Part shown: positions 20,652-30,423 of the stretch, piece after piece
How the letters are laid out: the number at the start of each line of letters is the position of its first letter
Position numbering within the stretch: position 1 is the stretch's first letter
Assembly (NCBI GenBank): GCA_027972325.1
Contig: JAPMOS010000165.1
Coordinates: 37,501-68,537 of the forward strand
Length of the DNA stretch: 31,037 nt
From: Paratrimastix pyriformis
Lineage: Eukaryota; Preaxostyla; Paratrimastigidae
Reading direction: 5' to 3'
Position numbers and translations under genes: made by a program
Notes under the pieces: model-generated
The model's database searches: none
Told to the model about the DNA's origin: nothing
Seen by the model: only the letters and a program-made list of their open reading frames with translations

Positions 20652-21215
20652 CTGGATGATGATGATGATGACTGGATGATGATTGGAGGATGATGATGAT
20701 TGGAGGATGATGATGACTGGATGATGATGATTGGATGATGATGATTGGATGATGATGATTGGATGATGATGATTGATGATGATTGGATGATGATGATGAT
20801 GATGATGATTGGATGATGATGATGATGATGATGATTGGAGGATGATTGGAGATGATGACTGGATGATGATGATTGGATATGATGATTGAATGATGATGAT
20901 TGAATGATGATGATGATGATGATGGATGATGATGATTGGATGATGATGATTGGATGATGATTGAATGATGATGATTGGATGATGATGATGATGAATGATG
21001 ATGATGATGATGATGATATGAATGATGATGATGATGTTGGATGATGATTGATGAAGGATGATGATGACTGGATGATGATGATGATGACTGGATGATGATG
21101 ATGATGATGATTGGATGATGATGATTGGATGATGATGATTGGATGATGATGATTGGATGATGATGATTGGATGATGATGATGATGATGATGATGATTGGA
21201 TGATGATGATGATGA
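20514..21215 (-). repeat. ATG array, opposite orientation
   Basis: On the plus strand this is (GATGATGATTG)n-type sequence, the reverse complement of the CAT arrays. It lies downstream of LINE copy B in that element's orientation, as the array at 1846-1945 does for copy A. Confidence 0.95.
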
Positions 21216-21856
21216 CGGAGAAGTGGGATGGCATTCAATCGGCCGCACGCAACACATGCAGGAAACGGCAATAGAGACCTGAACGCACGGGCTGGAGGAA
21301 CGAGAACGAAAATGCTTTCGGGGGAGTGGCTAACGAAATGAAGTGCTGAATTGCGTCGGCACCACAGCCGATCAAACCTTGTCCATCGAGGTTTTCGGGT
21401 GTTTGGCTAAAGACAAACAGTGAAGGAAAACTCACGCGGAAGAACAAACTCAGGATTGAATATTTCAACTGATGATAAACGCCCGGGGAGAGAGAGATAG
21501 CGTGTTCAACCTCAACGGCACGCAGACTAAGTTGAAATTCAAACTCAAATTATTACATTCAAGTCTGGCACTCTCCTGAGTCCTCGCATGCCACACGCGT
21601 CCACTAAGCGTGCGAATCGCAGATCCGCATTGACTCCCTCGAATTCTGTGGGAGCGCTCGGTGGAGATAGTCAATGGTCACACTGACTTCCTGGTTCTTC
21701 GTCGTGCTCTTTGCGGGTCTCGTTTGTTCTCGCCTCCGTCACTCCTGATCGACGGCAATAGGACTTCGTTGCTCCGATCGCTTCGACCGGGCAAGATGGA
21801 GCTGGTGATGGTGTCGTCGGGGTGGTGCGTCGTGTGCGCGATCCGTCCGCCGCTCT
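21216..21856. other. LINE copy B 3' region or unrelated non-coding DNA
   Basis: On the minus strand a GTGAGTTTTCC...TGTCTTTAG segment (about 21437-21409) has the look of a 29-bp intron between open frames. The frame after it includes PENLDGQGLIGCGADA and ends at about 21236. No family is recognised and no ATG is present upstream, so I do not call a gene. Confidence 0.3.
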
Positions 21857-21857
21857 C

Positions 21858-24049
21858 TAGGCGGCGCGACCTGGGGGGGCGCGGCTCCCCGCTCTCGCCG
21901 GTCTGCCGTCGGTCTTCCGCCTGCCGCCGCTCATGGTTGCCGCGCACCTCATGCCGAACAGGGCGAGCATGCTCTCCACCAGCTGCGTCCCGATGCGCCG
22001 GCAGAGGCTTTGCACATCCAGCTTGGCCTTGCCCCTCGACTCCAGGCGCTTTCCTGGCCTCCGCATTCTCCGGCGGCCGTGGCTCTCTGCCCTTCCTCTG
22101 CGGCGCTCCCAGCGGGCTCAGTGACAGCTCGAGGAGCTCCTGGTACGTCAGGCGCGGCACAATGCCTGTGCTCCCGAAGAGGAGGATGCGGTACCGGCAC
22201 GCTCGCCCGCTCCTGGCGATGGCCTCACAGAGGGGCCCGTACTTCGCGCTTTTGGCCTGGAACGCCTCCTCAAAGTTCGAGGTGACCTGGATCTCCAGGA
22301 CCTCCATCCCGCCGTCCGGCCGTTCCAGGACGATGTCCGGGTGCTGGTCCCTGGCCTCCGGCACCGCGGCGAGGACCTCTTCCGGGAAGGCTGCCTGCTT
22401 GTTGGTTCTGGCCACCCCGTGGTATCCGAACTTGTGCGGGACCCTCTGGGCCAGGAATCTGAAGACCCGGTCCGTGATGGCGTCACTCCTCTTGACGTAG
22501 TAGTCTCCGAACTTCCTGCCGCATCCTCCCAGCAGGTGGCTCTGCGTCTCGGGGGCCCTGCATCCAAAGGGGCACCAGCAGTCCCCTCCGCCGCCGAACC
22601 GGGCCGACACGGCCTTCACGCCCGGGAAGGCGTGGAAAAACCCGAAGCAGATGTTCCGGAGCTGCTGGACCGGGCGCGTGATCTTGCCAGCCCAGCCCGA
22701 CGAGAGCTTCCCCTCCAGGGGTCCAGGGTGTGCCACCACCCCGTGGGCGCCTTCAGCCATTCCTCCGTGATGTCCTCCTCGTTCCACCATTCGGCGGTCC
22801 GCTTGGCCGCCGCCTCGCTCAGCAGCCTGTAGCAGAATGGCAGGTCCCCTGCGGGCGGCCCGCTCGCCCTCGGTCCCACCGGGGTCTCCGCCTCGACGGT
22901 GATCATCTGGAGCGCGACCTGCAGGCCCGTGGTGGGTGTCCGGTCCAAGAAGCCGAGCGGCATGGGCGGCTTCCCCTCGCCGCCTCCGCCGCTGCTCTGG
23001 CCTGTCGATCGACCCACTGGTTCGCCGGCAACCGGGGCGCCGGGAGCGCCACCTCGTCGAGGTGGGCCGGGCAGTAGCGCAGCACCAGCCGGGGATACTT
23101 CAGCAGCTCTCGCCTGATCTCGCCAACCACGTCCCGGTAGCGCTCCACGCGGGCCACGCCCGCAATAGCCCCTAGGGTGTACTGCGAATCGCTGAGGAGG
23201 ATGTAGTTCGCCCGCCGGTCTGCCTGCTCCTCCTCCAGAAGTTTCAGGGCCATGCTCACCCCCATCAGTTCCGCCAGGCCGTTCGATCCGCAACCCGGGA
23301 GGCCCATCGCCGCGCCGAGGGTCGACCCCCGCCATCCCTCGGGGTAGGCCGACTATCAGCGCCGCTGCACCGCCATCCTGTCTGGCCGCGCTGCGTACCA
23401 TCGACCCGTCCGTCCAGACCAGCACCGCGTCGGCTGGTGCCTGTCCGAGGTACTCCATCTGGTCTGCCGCCTCGAGGGCCCGCTTGACCTCCGGAGTCAT
23501 GCCGCTGGGCCTCTTGGGGGAGAACAGCTTATGAGCGTGGACCCGGCGGTATTCCAACAGCATCTTCTCCCCTCCTCCACGCTTGAAGGCGAAGCGTCGC
23601 TCGATGCCGGCGTGGCGTACCCACCCCCAGAGTCCGTCCGCTGCCCGACGCTCCTCGTAGCAGGCCCAGGCCCTCTGGGAGATCTCTTGCCCCTCGTGGG
23701 CCAGGAGCCGGGCCGCAAAGGCGAGGCGATCTCTCTCGTAGGCCGCCTTCAGCCCCCGCAGGCCCAGCCCGCGCTTTCGGATGGGCTCGAAGAAGAAGCG
23801 ATGCGGGATGCCCGGGAGCTCCTTGCCTCGCTCGTTCCGCAGCCAGGCCACGCACCTGTGCGAAAGTAGGGGCCCGCCCGGACTGGTTACCGGCACGAGC
23901 CCCGACTCCCCGTGGAACCTTAAGCCAGGCTTCATCCGCAGCCAGGCCACGCACCTGTGCGAAAGTAGGGGCCCGCCCGGACTGGTTACCGGCACGAGCC
24001 CCGACTCCCCGTGGAACCTTAAGCCAGGCTTCACCAGCCCGACCGACAC
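21858..24049 (-). pseudogene. LINE polyprotein C-terminal half, copy B
   Basis: The thumb region reads FFFEPIRKRGLGLRGLKAAY (typical P.r.GGLGL block after the palm). RNase H follows: LVWTDGSMV (Asp), NGLAELMGVSMALKLL (Glu), ILLSDSQYTLGAI (Asp), CPAHLDEVALPAP and ANQWVDRQARAA (His, Asp). A linker leads to the zinc knuckle CPFGCRAPETQSHLLGGC (about 22565-22515), then the RLE domain: HPDIVLERPDGGMEVLEIQV is the PD-x(n)-E-x-Q core, and FQAKSAKYGPLCEAI carries the following lysine helix. The end, LDVQSLCRRIGTQLVESML, resembles the end of copy A. At least three frame changes are present: within RNase H, before the zinc knuckle, and near the end. Confidence 0.75.
23837..24034 (-). repeat. 99-bp in-frame tandem duplication
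   Basis: Two copies of a 99-bp unit (23837-23935 and 23936-24034) are almost identical. Each encodes 33 residues including LRFHGESGLVPVTSPGGPLL, so the frame is kept. It lies at the 5' truncation edge of LINE copy B. Confidence 0.9.
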
Positions 24050-24064
24050 CCGCTAGCCATCTGT

Positions 24065-24380
24065 CACGCCGCTCAACTAAGCCCTCTCACGAGGGGAGCG
24101 CGACGGTCCGCCACACCATGTGGTTTCCCGTTATTTGAGGTGTCTTGCCTGGTCGCCACCCATCTCATTTGGTGGCCGTTCTCAAACCAGACTAACCGGG
24201 CCACTCTTCTGACCCATCCGGTACCCTGTCGGCCGAAGCCGTCGGCGCGGTTTTTGGAACATTCCGGCTTTTGGTTGGCATTTTTCCCTGTTCGACAATT
24301 TCGCACCACACCGGGTTCGAACCAGGGTCCTTGGGACAGGAGACCTCCTCCTTCCCGCTCGACCACGCCGCCAACCCATA
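24065..24380 (-). mobile_element. tRNA-derived SINE-like element
   Basis: On the minus strand the head begins GGTTGGCGGCGTGGTCGAGC, with an A-box match (TGGTCGAGCGG) and a perfect B box (GGTTCGAACCC, about 24316-24306), spaced as in a tRNA. The acceptor stem does not pair and the T stem is imperfect, so it is not a working tRNA gene. A roughly 250-bp body follows, with a CGGC/GCCG hairpin and TTCG loop at about 24230-24243, ending near LINE copy B. The exact ends and any target duplication are not resolved. Confidence 0.5.
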
Positions 24381-25011
<631 letters not shown>

Positions 25012-25217
25012 GAGAAGTTACACAGCTTTCTCCTCGAACGTCTTCCCCTGCGGCCGCTCCTGCGACGACGGCTCCTGAGGCGCTGCGAGACTGGCCCATC
25101 TTTGTTTTTTCTTTTTCAAACCCACCCCGGCAACCGAAATTACCGAGCAGGTGTAAGACTGGCCCATCGGCTGCAGAGCTCCTCTCCTCGCTCGCGCTCG
25201 TCTCGTCGGTCGGGCTC
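25012..25217 (-). other. Possible last exon of a host gene
   Basis: The minus strand reads KKKKQRWASLAAPQEPSSQE then PQGKTFEEKAV and a TAA at 25018-25020. A short duplication (GATGGGCCAGTCT) occurs at about 25091 and 25157. Upstream, across the ATG array, about 25510-25395 reads GLMSTQARGRIRILYC after an ACAG acceptor. No family is recognised and the exon links are not proven. Confidence 0.3.
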
Positions 25218-25342
25218 GTCGATGATGATGACTGGATGATGATTGGATGATGATGATGACGATTGGATGATTAGTGATGATGATGATGATCGGATGATGA
25301 TGATGATGATGATGATGCTGATGATGATGATGATGATGATCG
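25218..25342 (-). repeat. ATG array
   Basis: A GATGATGATTG-type array on the plus strand, between possible minus-strand exons and so probably intronic. Confidence 0.9.
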
Positions 25343-25582
25343 GGCCTCGGGATTGCAGATGCTCGGCTCTCTCCGCAACCCCAGCCCTCGCGCCTTCCCC
25401 ACCCCCTCTCATGCTCTGTTCTCGCTTGCCTGTTCGGCAATACAAGATCCGGATCCGACCCCTGGCCTGAGTTGACATCAGCCCAGCGAACCCGACCCCA
25501 ACCCTGTGAATGAAGGGAGCGCTGGGCGGAAAGGAGTGGAGGGGAGTGAGGGACAGGCAGAGGATGTGGGGCGGCAGACCTC

Positions 25583-25680
25583 GGGGGGGGGGGGGGGGGG
25601 GGGGGGATCTCACGCGATCTGAAGCCTTAATCAGCTTCCGGTGGAGTTTGTTGTGGTCTGTGCCCCCCCCCCCCCCCCCC
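25583..25680. repeat. G24 and C18 inverted homopolymers
   Basis: A run of 24 G (25583-25606) is followed 56 bp later by 18 C (25663-25680). The pair could form a hairpin, or the G run a quadruplex. Run lengths may be inexact in the assembly. The rest of 25343-26042 shows no supported gene. Confidence 0.9.
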
Positions 25681-26042
25681 AACACACACACCATCCAATT
25701 TCGTCTCACCCTCTCACCGGAAACCGTTGCCTGCTGATGTGCATTCTCATTCATTCCGCAAACGAAAACTCGAACAGCATCGAGTCATCGAGTCATTCCG
25801 AGGTGAGGGGAGGGTGTCGATGGCGGGGTTCCAGCGGGGTGGGAGGAGTGAATAGAGCAGGGGATCAGGCAACTCTCAGCATGATCCGGACAGCCATGAC
25901 AAGCCTCGGATCGACATTGGGGAACCCCAGGCGAGGCCGGCAGCCGCAAAGGAGGTGGCAGGCTGATGCGGGGGCGCGGGGAGAAGGGATGAGGTGTCAG
26001 AGGGGATGGAGGGAGGGACAGGGAGGAGGGTGGAAGACTGAC

Positions 26043-26514
26043 CTTCGCGTGTCCAGTCTCCGGCGCCCCCGCTGAGGCGGCACAGACTCCTTCACGCTCT
26101 CTTCGGGGATCCGAGGAGCGGGCCCCGCGGCCGGCTGGGGCTGGGGCTGGGGCTGGGGCTGCTGCTGAGCAGAGGGAGGCGCGGGGAGTGCGGCCGGCTC
26201 GGGGTGGGCGGGGGTGGTGGCTCTCCCCTCGGGGCGCTGGAACCGGGCGTGGGGCGGGGCGTACTTGGCGGGTGGCTCAGGCCCAAGACGGGCCAATCGG
26301 GGGCGTCAGAGCGGGGACCACCAGCTCCTCGACCGTGTGGCCCTCGCTGAGCTTGGTCGGAACAACCGCCGGTTCGGCAGGCAGCCGGAACTTGAGCGCG
26401 ACCTGACCCCCGAGGGGAGCCTGCTCGAGCGCTCCTCGACGGGAAACGAACAGATGAAGGAGGCCTCGTGGTAAAGGATGATATACGACGAGTTGTGGGG
26501 GTGATTGCGTCGTC
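26043..26514 (-). CDS. Unidentified split host gene, two exons
   Basis: Minus strand. Exon 26514-26322 follows TCTCCTCAG and reads SSYIILYHEASFICSFPVEE, then, after a frame change in a run of five G (about 26405-26417), QVALKFRLPAEPAVVPTKL and SEGHTVEEL to a CTG|GTGGTC donor. A 58-bp intron (26321-26264) leads in phase 0 to exon 26263-26043: YAPPHARFQRPEGRATTPA, a Pro/Gln-rich stretch with (QP)n, and ESVPPQRGRRRLDTRR to an AAG|GTCAGT donor. More exons are expected on both sides. The frame change could be a sequencing slip in the G run or a real lesion. No family recognised. Confidence 0.4.
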
Positions 26515-26595
26515 CTGAGGAGAGATTAGAATGTCATGATATTGCCATTGCCGCCCCACTGCTTCCGCCAGTCTCGTGTTAATGAACCTCGTGTG

Positions 26596-26645
26596 AGGCT
26601 AACTCAGCAGGAGCATCCTCTGGTGGTTCAAGTTCGGGTTAGCCT
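26596..26645 (+). other. tRNA-like 50-base hairpin
   Basis: AGGCTAAC and GTTAGCCT pair as an 8-bp outer stem. Inside are CTCAGCAGGAG, like a D arm, and GGTTCAAGTTC, close to a B box. There is no room for an anticodon arm. It may be a broken tRNA or SINE head, or chance. Confidence 0.25.
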
Positions 26646-26851
26646 GCGGAGCGAGAGATGCACACGTGGGGAGAGAGCGAGTTTTCTCTTGAAGTTTTCT
26701 CTCTCACCATCACCTTGGGTCATTTGATCCTGGCCAGCGATTACCCTCTGATGGACTGCCCCCCGCAAAGGCCTGGCCGAGTAACAACCGCGTTTTGCCT
26801 GTGTCTGCGGGTAGAATACATCGACTATCTCTCTCTCCGGCGTTTGTTTCT

Positions 26852-28106
26852 AACGTAGGGGTCAAAAACCCGGACATAGGTGCAAAAACCCGGATGCCGG
26901 CAAACGGCCTTCCCGCGCATTCTTTCTTGAGAGCCATCCTATTTATAACTATTTTCAGTGATTTGTGGCGAACCCGCAGGGGACAGTGAGCCAGTCGGAC
27001 ATTTGATCGACCCGCCATCTGACATCTGTTCGGGAGAAACGGGTCCGGGAACCACTGTGGCTGCTGCGGGAGTGTCCCTGGACTGCATTGGGGTCACCCT
27101 GACGACGGAGGTGGTCCCGGCTGGCTCTGGAGGACTGCAGGGTGGCCTCCGGGCATACCCATCGTTTCGCCCGCCCGCCGCTCCCACCTCCTCCACCCCC
27201 TCGCCAGGGGCACTCTGACGCCTCGCAAGCCTGCCCCGGGTCACACCAACACTCCCAGGCCCCACTCCTCCCCGTCGCCGCCACCCCCACCCCGTCCCGC
27301 TCCCAGGGGAACGCCCTCCCAAACCACCCCTCCCCGGACCCCCGGGGGCCCCGGGGGTTCGCCAAACCGTGTTGTGGATGCTCACGCGAACGAGCTTTAC
27401 CGAGAGAACCACTTGAGAAAGGAAGAGAAGAACACGAGACTTTCCTGAAACTCCCCGCCTTCATAACCGGGGAGCCGCAGGGCCAAAGCGGACCGGCAGA
27501 GGAGAGGTTGCCTTCGCATCAGTCCCGAGAGGAACCAGAAGGATCAAAGGGGCACCCGCACAGAGATAAAAGTGAAACATGCGTCACAGAGTGGCCGACA
27601 CCTCATCGGGGGCCGGGGGTCCGGGGAGGGGTGGTTTGGGAGGGCGTTCCCCTGGGAGCGGGACGGGGTGGGGGTGGCGGCGACGGGGAGGAGTGGGGCC
27701 TGGGAGTGTTGGTGTGACCCGGGGCAGGCTTGCGAGGCGTCAGAGTGCCCCTGGGGAGGGGGTGGAGGAGGTGGGAGCGGCGGGCGGGCGAAACGATGGG
27801 TATGCCCGGAGGCCACCCTGCAGTCCTCCAGAGCCAGCCGGGACCACCTCCGTCGTCAGGGTGACCCCAATGCAGTCCAGGGACACTCCCACAGCAGCCA
27901 CAGTGGTTCCCGGACCCGTTTCTCCCGAACAGATGTCAGATGGCGGGTCGATCAAATGTCCGACTGGCTCACTGTACCCTGCGGGTTCGCCACAAATCAC
28001 TGAAAATAGTTATAAATAGGATGGCTCTCAAGAAAGAATGCGCGGGAAGGCCGTTTGCCGGCATCCGGGTTTTTGCACCTATGTCCGGGTTTTTGACCCC
28101 TACGTT
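26852..28106. mobile_element. Long inverted-repeat (foldback-like) element
   Basis: Two arms of about 494 bp (26852-27345 and 27613-28106) are inverted copies with only about three mismatches noticed by eye, around a 267-bp centre. The outer ends read AACGTAGGGGTCAAAAACCC, with a second AAAAACCCGG motif shortly inside. No clear target duplication was found. The centre shows no recognised protein; one plus-strand stretch, DAHANELYRENHLRKEEK, is exon-like. Frames in the arms are mirror pairs and not genes. A transcript through it would fold into long double-stranded RNA. Confidence 0.75.
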
Positions 28107-28522
28107 GTTATTCCCAAGGCCAATCAATCCGGCGCTCACAACGTGAAGCGCGCTGCGCCAGTGCGGCCAAATCAGATCACTCGCACGCGGAAATCTTCCA
28201 CTGGGTATGGAAACCATTTAGCAATTGACACGATGGATTCTGCTGGTTCCATCGCACAATGATAAATTAAGATGATAACTTGCCGGCCGCGGGGAGCATC
28301 TCTCAATTGGACCACGTGTGTCGATCTCGATAGGGTGCCTCCCCAGCCATTGACTCCAAACGATGGTCCAATTTGCATTTGGGTTTTCTATTTTGCGGTG
28401 GTCGATCCGTACAATCAACACCTCCGCTCTCGGCACGTCGTCGTCAACACCCAAGAATGATGAGATTTCAATTTGCATTGGTTTTGCCGTCCATTCCATA
28501 AACACACCACCAACGAGATCAA
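28107..28522. other. Intergenic, 3' flank of RSP4/6
   Basis: AT content is higher here than in its neighbours. No repeat or coding motif was recognised. Since the RSP4/6 stop is at 28523, this should hold its 3' UTR; no clear AATAAA was noted. Confidence 0.4.
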
Positions 28523-30423
28523 TTAGGCGCTCTCCTCCGGGGGCACGTCGCCATCGGCAGCCGGGGCGGCGGCCTTCTTCTTGTCCTCCTCCTCGTCCTC
28601 GTCCTCCACCGTCGGGTCCCGCTGCGGAGGGGGGGGGATTGGCGATGGGGTGGTGAGAATGCGGTGTGGGTGAGCCGCGAATTGGGAGGCAGGTGGCGGT
28701 GAGTGCCCCCCTGAAACACAACTGCCATGACACAGAGACGAACAGAGACGACACACAAAGACGACACACAAAGACGACACAGAGACGACACACAGAGACG
28801 ACACACAGAGACGACACACAGAGACGACACACAGAGACGACACACAGAGACGACACACAGAGACGACACACAGAGACGACACACAGAGACGACACACAGA
28901 GACGACACACAGAGACGACACACAGAGACGATACACAGAGACGACACACAGAGACGACACACAGAGACGATACACAGAGACGACACACAGACGCACGCAC
29001 GCAGAGCACAGACACAGAGCACAGACACAGACACAGACACAGACGACACAACACAGACGACACAGAGACGACAGACAGACACACAAACCATCGGAATTGT
29101 CATGCACAGGGGGAGAGACAGGCACCCACAGAAAAATACATTGCCATGACGACAGACGCACACACACACACACACACACGTGCCACACACCGTGCCATGG
29201 CGCCACGAAGGGCGGGGGAGACCTGCTCTACCATATCGGGGTACTCCTCCTGCATCTCGGGGGGCGGGGGCGGGGTGAAGGGGCCGCCGTGTACTTCTGG
29301 CCGTCGCCAAAGTACATGCTGTGTCCATCCGCCCCAGACAGTCCACAGGAGATATGATGAGTGGATGATTGGATGATTGGATGATTGGATGATTGGATGA
29401 TTGGATGATTGGATGATTGGATGATTGGAGGATGATGATGATGATGGTCGGGAGTGCAAATTGGAGGGCATGCTGTGTCCATCCGCCCCAGACAGGAGAG
29501 AAGTGCAAACGAATGGATGTGATCCGACAGATGCGCCGTCCCGCCAGTATCGCCCCCCCCCTCCCCCTCCCCTCTCCCCGGAGCCCACCACACACGACAC
29601 GACGGCACGATACGACACCTGCTGGGCCGTCGCACAGGGAGAGAGGATGGGGGGGGGGGGGGGAAAGCACCGACCAGGTATGGGTGGTCCTGGTGCCGCC
29701 ATAGGCCAGGACGAACGACACGACACAACACATGCCGTTGCGCACAGGAGGAAGGGGAGAGGCAGACCAGGCATGGGTGATCCTGGGGCCGCCATAGGCC
29801 AGGACGAACGCGCCAGGCCAGTGGTGCGACCGCAGCAGCACCGGGGCAAAAGGCACGGTCAGGTCATGTCGGAGGGACCAGGCCGGGATGGGGAAGGACT
29901 TGGGCTTCTCCCGGACGGCTGCAGGGGGTACGGGTGCGGGTGCGGGTGCGAGAGGGAAAAATAGAATGAATGAGGGCAGGCTGGGGGGCTGGGGCGGAGC
30001 TGTCTCGAGAATAGAATGAGCGCACCGGTGATTCAAATTGTGGAGTGATCATCGTCCTCATCGTCCTCATCCAGTCATCATCCAGTCATCATCCAATCAT
30101 CATCCAATCATCATCATCCAATCATCATCATCATCCAATCATCATCATCATCCAATCATCATCATCATCCAATCATCATCATCATCATCATCATCATCCA
30201 ATCATCATCATCCAATCATCATCATCCAATCATCATCATCCAATCATCATCATCCAATCATCATCATCTAATCATCCATCCTCATCAACATCAACATCAT
30301 CATCCAATCATCAGACGGACGCTTGTCATTCTCGAGGGGCTTGTTGGGCTCGATCTTGTTGGCCTCCTCGTCGGCCGGCTCGGCGTCGTCGGCCGGGGGC
30401 GGCAGGATGGGCTTCACCCGGCC
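28523..30423 (-). CDS. RSP4/6: Radial spoke head protein RSP4/6 homologue, C-terminal exons
   Basis: Four exons on the minus strand encode the C-terminal part of a radial-spoke-head protein, a structural part of the motile axoneme. Exon a (30423-30321) reads GRVKPILPPPADDAEP and ends ENDK. Exon b (29918-29768) reads IPAWSLRHDLTVPFAPVLL then RSHHWPGAFVLAYG, matching the family's RSNLWPGAYA...G. Exon c (29318-29223) reads MYFGDGQKYTAA, then PFTPPPPPEMQEEYPDMVEQ (family: IYIGWG.KYS..F.P..PAPVQ.EYP). Exon d (28621-28523) reads RDPTVEDEDEEEDKKK to the stop (family: DPTVEEE and an acidic tail). Intron phases 1, 2 and 0 agree on both sides. Exon c needs one extra base near 29278-29284, beside G-rich runs, so a sequencing slip or a lesion is likely. 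Earlier exons lie beyond or near the window edge. Confidence 0.75.
28733..29000 (+). repeat. 13-bp tandem array in RSP4/6 intron
   Basis: About 18 copies of a 13-bp unit GAGACGACACACA, decaying at 29000-29080 into CAGACA repeats. It lies inside the last intron (29222-28622) of RSP4/6. Confidence 0.95.
29343..29445 (-). repeat. (GGATGATT)n array in RSP4/6 intron
   Basis: Eight-base GGATGATT units followed by GATGATGATG. It lies between exons b and c. On each side is a copy of CATGCTGTGTCCATCCGCC (29316 and 29469), the first being the exon c acceptor. Confidence 0.9.
29676..29812 (-). repeat. Duplicated exon b 3' boundary
   Basis: About 94 bp apart, two copies of a block around GCCGCCATAGGCCAGGACGA occur. 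The right copy is the true end of RSP4/6 exon b. The left copy (about 29682-29720) repeats the coding end and its donor inside the intron, reading FVLAYGGTRTTHTW. Confidence 0.75.
30058..30310 (+). repeat. CAT array in RSP4/6 intron
   Basis: CATCATCCAATCATC-type array inside the intron between exons a and b (30320-29919). Confidence 0.95.

Larger units (their letters stand above)
21857..24049 (-). mobile_element. 5'-truncated LINE, copy B (RNase H + RLE)
   Basis: A second, better-preserved copy of the same kind of non-LTR element as copy A, also on the minus strand and also lacking the reverse transcriptase palm. It starts in the thumb region and runs through RNase H, zinc knuckle and RLE to the tail. 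A 99-bp in-frame tandem duplication sits at its 5' edge. The two LINEs are diverged from each other, so they are separate families or old relatives. No clear target duplication was found. Confidence 0.75.

Noticed and set aside
24300-24380. Intact tRNA gene on the minus strand
   Set aside because: The A and B boxes are good but the acceptor stem does not pair and the T stem has a mismatch. SINE-like is the better reading.
26955-28003. Mirror-image Gly/Pro-rich frames in the long inverted repeat
   Set aside because: They appear in pairs on opposite strands because the arms are inverted copies, and no known motif is present.
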